This document shows positions 35,901 to 44,234 of a stretch of DNA of 44,234 nt, piece by piece. Within the stretch, counting starts at the first letter, position 1. The number at the start of each line of letters is the position of its first letter. Made by a program: the position numbers and the translations under genes. The notes under the pieces were generated by a model, which was given only the letters and a program-made list of their open reading frames with translations, did no database searches and was not told the origin of the DNA. The stretch is from Helochares maculicollis. Lineage: Eukaryota > Arthropoda > Insecta > Coleoptera > Hydrophilidae. The stretch covers positions 1-44,234 of the forward strand of contig JAWQRO010000289.1 of assembly GCA_033557835.1 (NCBI GenBank). Direction: 5' to 3'.

Positions 35901-38900
35901 GGGCGCATATTTTGCCCCATTCAAAAGATTGCATCAGAAGCGGAAGAATCTTTTATTACTTTCATTTTGCATTCATCTTTTATTTGGTGCGTTTTTGAAT
36001 TACTATTCATTTTGGCATATCTCAAGAATCTCGTACAGCGGCAGCCGGGGAGGCTTCACTGACAATGCAAAGGCCTTTATTTGGAGCTGAAGTTGGAAAG
36101 ACTGAGTTGCGTTTCAAGATGTTTGCTTTATTTGAAATTTTATGTAAACGTTTATCATAATAAATTTTTATGTTCTTGCTTTGTGTTAATAAATTTGACG
36201 AATGCGGCTCGTTTGCCTTTAAATGTTCCTGGTATTCAGATTTCTGCGGTACGATCTCACCAGGGGTTTTAATTTTCTAAGTTTTATACCAGAAAATATT
36301 AACTTGATTCATGATTGAGTAGATAGGTAGATAGCATATTTACAAAACCTTTTAATCTATAAAATATGAATTAATTAAATATCAAATAAGTTACGATAAT
36401 TATCTCTGCTAAATTTAATTTCTCCGCGGAAACAGGAAACACCCCAAAGTCTCGCGCCTGACATGAAATAGCTTCACCTACAAGGACAACGAGCATTAAG
36501 AAAGAAGGAGCAGACAACAAACAAGGTGTGCTATGAAGAGGACGTTGGCCCTATTCACAATTTCATAAACGTGGAGACTCATTTGTTACTTGGAATTTTC
36601 CCGCAGGGGTTTATTTATACAATTTCGTTTGCAACTTTGAAAGTATGGATTACCGACGCGAGCCCTCGGGGCTGTGAATTTAGGTAGAATACTCTCTTAA
36701 ATCGATAGCTGGGAATACCCCAAATTCCATCCTTTAATCCTCGCGTTTACAGGGCTCGGGTAGGGAAGAGAAAGGAATTTTATCAGGTCGAAACGAAGGC
36801 CAAAATCGCAAATGAAGGTTTTTACGCGGAAATTGAGTGTTCAGGACATAAAACAAGTGCGCTACCGGAGCTGGTCAGGATCGCTTTGGGAAAGCTTTTA
36901 ATATGACACATTCGGTCTCATCATTGATTTATGACGTCCGAGGGCATCATCTATTGTTTCCGCAACGTCCCATCTCTTCGGCACGCACGTTAGTTGTGGA
37001 TTTGGGTTTTTGGGAAACGAACGATCGACACACTGTCGCCCGCATTAATCACTGTCAGTTGCTGAGTTCCGGATCTGACGGTCCTGACCGGGAAATGCTA
37101 TTACATGCGAGGAGCTTACATATGCCGGTCTAATGGGCATTAGGTTGTGACAAGATCCGCTTTTTAAGATTTTTCTTGTTTCGTCATGATTTCTGAGATT
37201 AATTAGGGTGGATACTGAAGCGATGTGAGAATTTTGGTTTCTTGTGCACCAAAATATTTTTAGCAAGCTGCAAAATTTTTAGTTGTTCTTTCGCCAATTT
37301 AAACTGTATTAGATTCTGCATTTAAATTTAGACGACTTTTTCTTTGCGTTATTGTTGACAAAGATAAGTATTTTTCGAAATGCACCCGTCCCTGTTGATG
37401 AATCTGAGAAGAACTTCTCCTCACATGTATATGTGAAAGCTACAATAAAGATTCTTAATATTTAAGTAAATGAAAAATTAATTAAATTGTTAGAGTTGAT
37501 TTGTAGTCTGCATTACATGGTACTATATTTTCGTACGAAAATAGTATATGGAGTCATTTTTACATAAACAACAGGTGCCGAGCTTGTATATTGCAGTTTA
37601 TTCTTCATGTTTTGCAAATAGAAATTGTACTAAGCTTTAATACCAGCAAAATAGGTAAGCAATTTTTGGGTCTACTTTTTGTAAAAAATTTAACATTGAA
37701 AACGTTACAGCAATAGTGTGAAAATACTCGAAGGCAGCAATTACCTGTATACAGCTTATATTAATCTGTTACTGTTTTATACTTAGATTTTGTGGAATTA
37801 GACATAGAATATGATTTACCTTCCATAGCATGTGATATACATTATTTCCAAGAGAAATTTGAAAATTATTCAGAAAAAGCTATGAACATTCGCCTGCATT
37901 CCTTCTAAATACAAAATGATTTTTAAATCGCACATTTTTCTTAAGTTGCTATGAAAATCAATTAAGCCTATTTTAAATAACAAATATGATGTTATTTCCA
38001 GATAGGATTAAAATGATGAATATATCATCATATGCTCTGCAATTGAGATCATTAAAAAATCAGTTTGTTAAAGAAAAATTAATTAATGATTTAGGAATAC
38101 TCATGAATTAAAGGATGGTCATCATTTAATTGACTGTCATGATTTGATTTGCATAGAGTATACTGAAGTTTTATTTGTAATCTGAGGTATTTGTTGAAGA
38201 ATTCCAAAACGTCAAACGAATAGTTTATCGCTTAAACTAGGCATATAGAAATGACTTCGTTGGCAATCAATATGACATTGTAGCTGGCAAAAACAGTACC
38301 TTGTTAACACAAATTCTTTCTTTTGTAGAGAAGATTTGTTTTATTTCATCCTTTTAGATTCATTTAGATATAACAAGCTTTAAGGAGCTTTAAGGAAAAT
38401 TATTTTGAGTTTCCTGTGTCAAAACCTGAAATTCCTAATTCTACACATTTTTGAGCAAAATTTATTAGATTTTTGATAGATGAGTCACACTCGTAACTAA
38501 TTCTAGCTGCTTAGAGGCTTTAAAGAGGCAATTTATTTGTTGAAAACAAAATTAATGTCATCAATAAACATCTAGTAATAGCCAAATGTCAATGTGGAAT
38601 GAAATTTATAGTATGAATTTAATACAGAATAGATGCTAGAAGAGCGTTATGCATCAAACATGTTAAATCTGTATTCTGCATTTTATAAATTACGTGTCTT
38701 AACAAAAATCGTAGTGTGTCAAAACACTAAGATTTGTTTGTAGCATAAAATTTACAAGCAATTAGTGTTTTCTTTTGTAGAATGTGATAGTATCTGCCCA
38801 CATTCCAGCATATTAATTGGATATGTAGTTTAATTTACCAAATAATTATTGTCGGATATATACGACAAATATGTGCAGAAATGAAAGTACAGGAAGTATG

Positions 38901-40318
38901 TTGACACAGCTCTTAACGTATATAAATGATCATATTTATATTATGACGTTATTAATCTAATAAACATGCAGATGGATTCCTGCTTCAGACATCTCTTCAA
39001 CAGTTCGCACAGAACGTCCAAGAGGTATTTCGCAGCGAACGCGTCCGGATGTAAGCCCCAATAAAATTTAGTGTAACCAAGTGTGAACATAATTTAATTT
39101 CTAAGCAAACAGTACTACTTGAAACCAAAAGGCGATAACACAATAATACGGTTGTAAAAGCGGAGCTCGCGTAAAATTACCAGATCGTTAGTTTTCTCGT
39201 CCTCGAGCTGCCTCAGACTGTAAAGATCAAAGATACCATTCAAATTTAAACCTTTATACGTACTCTCTATCCACACATATGCTAATAATACCGACACAGA
39301 CCGACCGAACTGAAAATTCAAGCATCTCCACCACATCTGTTCTGCATTTTTTCCTTTGCCGAAATTCATATAGCTTAGTCCTTTGTTTCAGCCGCCCACT
39401 GTACATATCGGGCCCCGTGAGGGGGGTACCTAAACATACACGTGTTTTATGGCACATGTGTTTTCGATGCATTCAAAACTCCCTCATCAGTGCCGCGGCC
39501 AGGGCGTACTAATTACCTATTAGTCATGAATATGAGCGCCACCGACGCCCAATATGCCTCGACGCTACGCTCCGCGAGACTCCCGCCTCCACGTCCCGAT
39601 CCACATTCATACACAAACCCCTTTCGCTGATTAATAACTTAATATACTCGTTCGCCTCCTGATGACAAATTGATATAATAATAGAACTGCGCACGTTAAA
39701 ATCTACCATTTTAATTAGGAATGCATTCAATTATTAATTAGTGTTTCCAAGCAGCTTACTACGTAGCTATTTGATGGTTTCAAGCCAGCTTTTTAAATTT
39801 CTACTTATTCGTAAGTTTAGAATTAAACTTTCATCGCCTATACTTTTTGAATCCCGACAATTAAAACAAAAGTTAATGCTTGTTTCCTCCAATTTATCGA
39901 ACTTGGTGGTTAGATTACTAAAAAAATTCTTCTAAATATAACTCAGTTAGTTAGAAGAAATACATCGCTTTGAATAAATTAATCCGTTTCAAGATAATCG
40001 TTTACAAATGTAATCGTTTAGAACAGTAAACGCTTAAAAAAGTTCGTTTAATGCAGTTAATTACTTTTTTTGGTCAAAAGTTTTGCAAAATAAAACATTT
40101 TTAAATGCAAACGGTTCTTTTTAGTGAAAAATATTAAAGTTTAAACAATAAAAATAAATTGCATGCGGTAGTCAATTTCGCCGAGTACGAGTTTTTCGCA
40201 CAATTGCAGTTTCAGGCGTACCAAAATTGAGGTAATAACAAATTGAAATAATTTCAGGGACATTTATTGTTAACGGCATGCGTACTCCTGGCACCCATTA
40301 AATTTTATCACAGCAGAT
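35901..40318. other. intron sequence: islands at 36.4-37.1 and 39.1-39.6 kb, AT-rich between
   Basis: About 36420-37140 and 39110-39640 are clearly GC-richer than the AT-rich DNA from 37150 to 39100. The second island contains TAATTA/TTAATT cores beside GC-rich words, a look often seen in developmental enhancers. An 18-bp palindrome lies at 37526-37543. I recognise no exon. Confidence 0.45.
37526..37543. repeat. perfect 18-bp palindrome
   Basis: TATTTTCGTACGAAAATA is identical to its reverse complement. The symmetry continues outward imperfectly if one base is skipped. No function is assigned. Confidence 0.65.
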
Positions 40319-41030
40319 ATGACTTCCAGGGGCCGGAGAGCCGCCACCGTTGCCGCTGTTACCGAGCCGGAGCGCTACAAGCTCTACCGGATATTCCGGG
40401 TTTTCTACGCACAGACCAACTCGAAACTCACCCTCTGTAGTCTGTATTGCGAGAGGGTTCCATTTTCACGACTTCGGTTCAGGTATCGACCCGCGTGCGC
40501 CGTGAATGTGGTGGCGGTCTTCTCCATTTCATTGCATACTATAACCTGAGAGACCTATAGCACTGTATCTTACCTATAAACTTAGTTCTCCTACGGTATA
40601 CATAGGTACACAAGAGCGCTATATGTACTAGTACAGGTCTTGAACATATATGTACAAGAAGCATTTGAATACATGAACCTATGCAAGCCTCAAGCTTCTG
40701 CAGATTCGGTACCTATGCAGATTGGACTCTTATGCAGATTCGGGACGTACACATTTTCTGACCGTGTGCAGACCCTTTGTCCATAGGCACCCCCTACACA
40801 AACGGAGACCTCGAGCATACGGAAACTCCAACTCACGGAAATACCGAATGGCGCTGTGCGGTGCGGGGTTGACGGCCGTTATCAATTTATGGGGATATTT
40901 TATGCGACTCATTGGGTTTCCTACCTCCAATAAGTCAAAGAGCGTCATGGTGTCTGATGGAGGGACGCATTTCCGGTCAATACCTTTTATTGCTTTGGTG
41001 TGATATAGAGGGTCGTATGAAAGTCACGAA
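40319..41030 (+). other. CpG-rich island with possible unrecognised exon
   Basis: This is the most GC- and CpG-rich block in the right half. An ATG frame at 40319-40549 (76 codons) begins MTSRGRRAATVAAVTEPERY, directly after an acceptor-like CACAGCAG, and has a donor-like TTCAG|GTATCG near 40480. A second frame follows at 40722-41003. Neither matches a family I know, and neither resembles a Robo Ig domain. A first exon of another transcript, a CpG-rich enhancer and chance are all open. Confidence 0.3.
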
Positions 41031-41911
41031 AGCAGGGGTAGTTTCAATAGGTATTTCTTTAAACATGCTTTCAATAAATGATATGAGTGCTAACATTGAA
41101 TGATGGGGTTCCAGTTTAGGGCTTGGGCTTATACGTGCCTTTCTTAAAAGCATTTAATAGTTGTTATTTCCAAAATGTGATGGACATATGCAGCGACCCG
41201 TTTTATGTGACAATTGAGGAATAAAGCAGATCCAATTTATTTTTAATTATGTTATTATGTTTTTTAATAAATATAATTTGAAATGTTCTAGATAAAATAT
41301 ACTGATCGAAAAACATTTCTCAATAGACTTGCACAGAATAAGGTTTTTGAAGACATATTGGGTAATGTTTTTTATATGCGTTTCGGCCTAAATAGCATTT
41401 TTCATACAAAAACTAACACGCCAATTCACTTCATTTGATGTTTACTTAAATGTCTATCCTCATTGTGTAAAACTAATTAGATTTAGGCCAAATCACATTT
41501 ATTTATTTAAAATAAAATATTTTTGACAAATGTTCTTTTCATTACTAATTATAACAACTTCTACTAATACTCCTACTAATTGATTCGTGAAATATTTTTT
41601 ATACCTGTTATTCAAAAAGTACTTGAGGATTATTTACCGCAATTTATATTTCCTTTTCTAATTTCTAGTAAGCTTTAGTTTAAATTTCTATTTATGGCTC
41701 GTAAACCCTACATATATGTATTAACAATCAATTTCCAATACTTAACCCACATGTTAAAAACGCCAATGTGACCACGACATGGTATTTTCTAAGTTTAAAT
41801 AAAAACGTTGAAAATTTGGCTAATTTGGGACTCCTGGCATATTTGAAATAATGCCGATAGACCATGCTAGGTTAAAGAATACTATGCAGACACAACGGCA
41901 TTGATATTGCT
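41031..41911. other. AT-rich intron sequence, nothing recognised
   Basis: No gene, repeat or signal stands out. Frames are of chance length. Confidence 0.5.
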
Positions 41912-42395
41912 ATAAAAATAACGGCAGCATTAACAAACACGTCGTTACACCGTTCAAAACCTCGAGATTAATTTTTTTTATGAACGCTATCCTTATTAAA
42001 GAGAAACAGAAAAAGAACGTAAATAGCCATTGAAATCAAATTTTATAGCTCTGCGTTTTTCGAATCATTCAAACCTCGCAAAATGATCGTTTTGTATTAC
42101 TATCTTCCGCAGCAAGAAAGACAATTACATCATACATAACCTTTATCTTTATAAAAATGCCGGCATTAAAATCAAAACAAAGCGTTAGATCCGTCATAAT
42201 TACGAGATAAAATTATTTCACGAACACAAAACCCTCCTAATAAGATAAAAAAAGAAAAAAGAACATAAACAACAATTTAAGTAAAATTTTATTCGAGCGC
42301 GTTGTTTTTTGAACGGGAGATCAAACACGGCCTCCAAAGAATATTGCTTTATATTACCGCCGCAAAAAGGATGGTTACATCATACATCGCAAACT
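41912..42395 (+). repeat. diverged tandem duplication, period about 240 bp
   Basis: The copy at about 41912-42150 realigns with about 42150-42395 along its length. Shared landmarks in the same order are TATAAAAAT-(A/G)-CCGGCATTA-like, a run of A-rich AGAAAAAGAAC(G/A)TAAA words, a CAAACxCG(G/C) block and CGCAxxAAxxA. Each copy ends with xxTTACATCATACAT. Identity is moderate with many small gaps, so the duplication is old or the unit is part of a longer decayed satellite. Confidence 0.55.
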
Positions 42396-42504
42396 AAACA
42401 ATAACTTAATTATTGACATTCATTATCGGTAAAATTCGATGTCTACTTAAATACGATGGAATACAGTCAATTTCTATCACAATTAATAGTACAAATTCAT
42501 GTTG

Positions 42505-42507
<3 letters not shown>

Positions 42508-42551
<44 letters not shown>
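42508..42551. repeat. (AT)n microsatellite, 22 units
   Basis: An uninterrupted alternation of A and T covers 44 bp. Such tracts are length-variable and hard to assemble, so the true length may differ. Confidence 0.95.
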
Positions 42552-42554
<3 letters not shown>

Positions 42555-43432
42555 TTTCTTTGAACAAAGCATAAATAAAAGTTTAGCTAACATACGTAAT
42601 AGTAAATAATGTATTAAAAACAAATTGAAATGAACGCAATCCGACCAAACATGGGGCGCTTGTTTTTGCTCTCTGGTTGAAACTTATCGGGCTATTAACT
42701 TTTTTCGCTCCTCTTTATTTCTTTTTCAACGAGAGATTTTTTATTATTATTTCGTCAGTTTCAAGTCCAGATGCTTTAAGTGTAAACAAGAAGGCGATTC
42801 TTTGAAATACCGATAAAATTAGTCTGTGTTCGACTGACGACGTCATAGGGAATTACAACAGTGATTCTTAACATGTACTTGTAATTAATATCTCGGTTCT
42901 AATTATGCCCCAAAATGCAAACAAAAAAATATCGCTTATTATTTCGTATATCTACCACCCTTTACGGTTTGTAACTTAATTTTGAAACAGGCTGTATAAT
43001 TCTACATTTTAGTTCAGTACTAGTAATTTTAGTAAATCAAGTAATGTTGTTTGGGATATTGGGCCTAACAATGAATAGACTATTGAACGGAACAAAAACA
43101 TTAAAAATAGTTAAAATTGTAAATTATTAATAACTGGGTACCAATGTATGCAAGAACACCATCGGCTTGTTCGACTCTCTAGCAGGATTAAATCAGTGGT
43201 AAAATAAAAAATCCTCCTAAAAATATAAATGCAACGAAAGAAAAAAATAAAACACAACTACGGAAAAATACAGGGCAACGAGAGAAAAACATCTAATGAG
43301 TTTACAAGCCGTAAAAAGATGTCTGTCGGCATTCTATACTCAAACGTAATTAAAAAAACAAAGTGAAATTTATTAAATCTTGCACGCATAACATCTGTGC
43401 TGCTCTTGTCTTTGACTGAACTCTTTGAGTGT
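42552..43432. other. AT-rich non-coding stretch
   Basis: No gene is seen. About 42950-43000 contains ACCACCCTTTACGG and ACAGGCTGTATAA words that recall decayed insect DNA-transposon ends, but they are too short to assign. Confidence 0.45.
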
Positions 43433-43591
43433 ATGAACCGTTTGAGTTGTTATTTAATATTTATAATATGCATTCAAATGCTTTCAAATGTTGCTGTGAA
43501 GAGCGGTAGCTTTATAAACAACGAGCAGAACACGAAGTTCAGGGTGCTGCGACGGGCTGGGAGGCAGCTTAACGCAGCGGTTGAATTTTAA
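43433..43591 (+). CDS. hypothetical small secreted peptide (52 residues)
   Basis: From ATG 43433 the frame reads MNRLSCYLIFIICIQMLSNV, a good signal peptide or membrane helix. A basic segment with a dibasic RR (FRVLRRAGRQ) follows, and the stop comes after AAVEF. The GC content rises over the second half. Layout and length resemble a small prohormone or a signal-peptide exon: a possible GGTAGCT donor at about 43505-43511 would leave phase 1 after ...VAVKSG. I recognise no peptide family, and no upstream promoter or clear poly(A) site supports it. A hydrophobic start is easy to get by chance in T-rich DNA. Confidence 0.2.
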   Translation: MNRLSCYLIFIICIQMLSNVAVKSGSFINNEQNTKFRVLRRAGRQLNAAVEF

Positions 43592-43892
43592 AACAAAAAT
43601 ACGGTTTGTTTGGCCTAAAGTTGGGACTAAAGGAAGATATGAGGGAAGAGCTTAAAAAGTGTTTATAATTTTTAATATTTACTGCGACAGCATGTATTTA
43701 TTTTGAACGCATTCTATTAATAAGTTAATAAACGAATGTCAATGTTATTTATTATTCAATTTGTTCCAACTGGGTTCGCTCATTACATTTTATTTAAGCT
43801 GTGGTCGTAAATGTGCTGTTTATTAAGTTCTTGGTGAGCTACTGACTGGGTGCCGCAAAGATACTTATTAATATTACACGTACGAAGCTGAA

Positions 43893-43988
43893 GATGATTT
43901 ATTTCCTTATAGATTTATTTGCCTATAGATTTATTCGCATATAGATTTATTTGCGTATAGACTTATTGGAGTGTAAATTTATCAATCA
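43893..43988. repeat. 16-bp tandem repeat, about six units
   Basis: Units start at 43893, 43909, 43925, 43941, 43957 and 43973. The central ones follow ATAGATTTATTTGCCT closely, and the first and last are decayed. It is a short minisatellite, with nothing coding in it. Confidence 0.85.
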
Positions 43989-44220
43989 ATGGCTTTTTTA
44001 AAGTTTCATGCTTTTGTGAATTATTTATTTACTCATAAATCCATTAGCCTCTATTTTTTTACAAACAGTTCGTTTATATATTTATTTGAATATCAAGTTG
44101 TCGGTTATGATATCCTTTACCGAAAATATCGTCTTTCATCGCTTATAACTGTCTTTGTTTCTAAATGCAGTCGATTGTAAATTTCTTCACTTATAAATTT
44201 GTATCTCTATAAAAATAGTC

Positions 44221-44234
44221 TATATATATATATA
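44221..44234. repeat. (TA)n microsatellite, cut by the window end
   Basis: Seven TA units run to the last base, so the repeat probably continues beyond the window. Confidence 0.85.

Noticed and set aside
42950..43000. Words resembling insect DNA-transposon ends
   Set aside because: Too short, with no second end, target duplication or coding part.

Overview
This is AT-rich eukaryotic, almost certainly insect, DNA. It has spliced genes with GT-AG introns, very long non-coding stretches, a mariner transposon and a non-LTR retrotransposon scrap. There is no bacterial gene density, operon, CRISPR array or phage-like region. The species cannot be fixed from the sequence; a beetle or another insect with long introns would fit.

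Only two host genes are well supported. First, a four-exon gene on the minus strand (6295-7775) joins cleanly into a 331-residue secreted protein of the C16orf89/UPF0764 (DUF4735) family. Its last intron is 56 bp and has a GC-AG donor. Second, a single internal exon on the plus strand (28451-28759) encodes the first immunoglobulin domain of a Roundabout (Robo) axon-guidance receptor. It is phase 1 at both ends, with a textbook branch site and donor. No other Robo exon is visible, so its flanking introns must exceed about 28 kb upstream and 15 kb downstream within this window. If the Robo signal-peptide exon lies to the left of the window, the secreted-protein gene and the mariner both sit inside that intron. 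This nesting is inferred, not shown.

Mobile DNA: a full-length mariner (12481-13789) has matching 32-bp terminal inverted repeats and a TA on each side. Its transposase gene, on the minus strand, has lost its start codon and carries two stops and a frameshift. A short relic of a LINE-type reverse transcriptase C-terminal region lies at 30180-30341.

The rest is non-coding: AT-rich stretches alternate with islands of visibly higher GC (around 9.5-11.2, 16.5-17.4, 20.4-21.4, 34.4-37.1, 39.1-39.6 and 40.3-41.0 kb). Intronic enhancers or unrecognised exons are both possible there. Several short tandem repeats, perfect palindromes and a diverged tandem duplication of about 240 bp are recorded separately. 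I found no convincing tRNA, rRNA or new multi-gene system.
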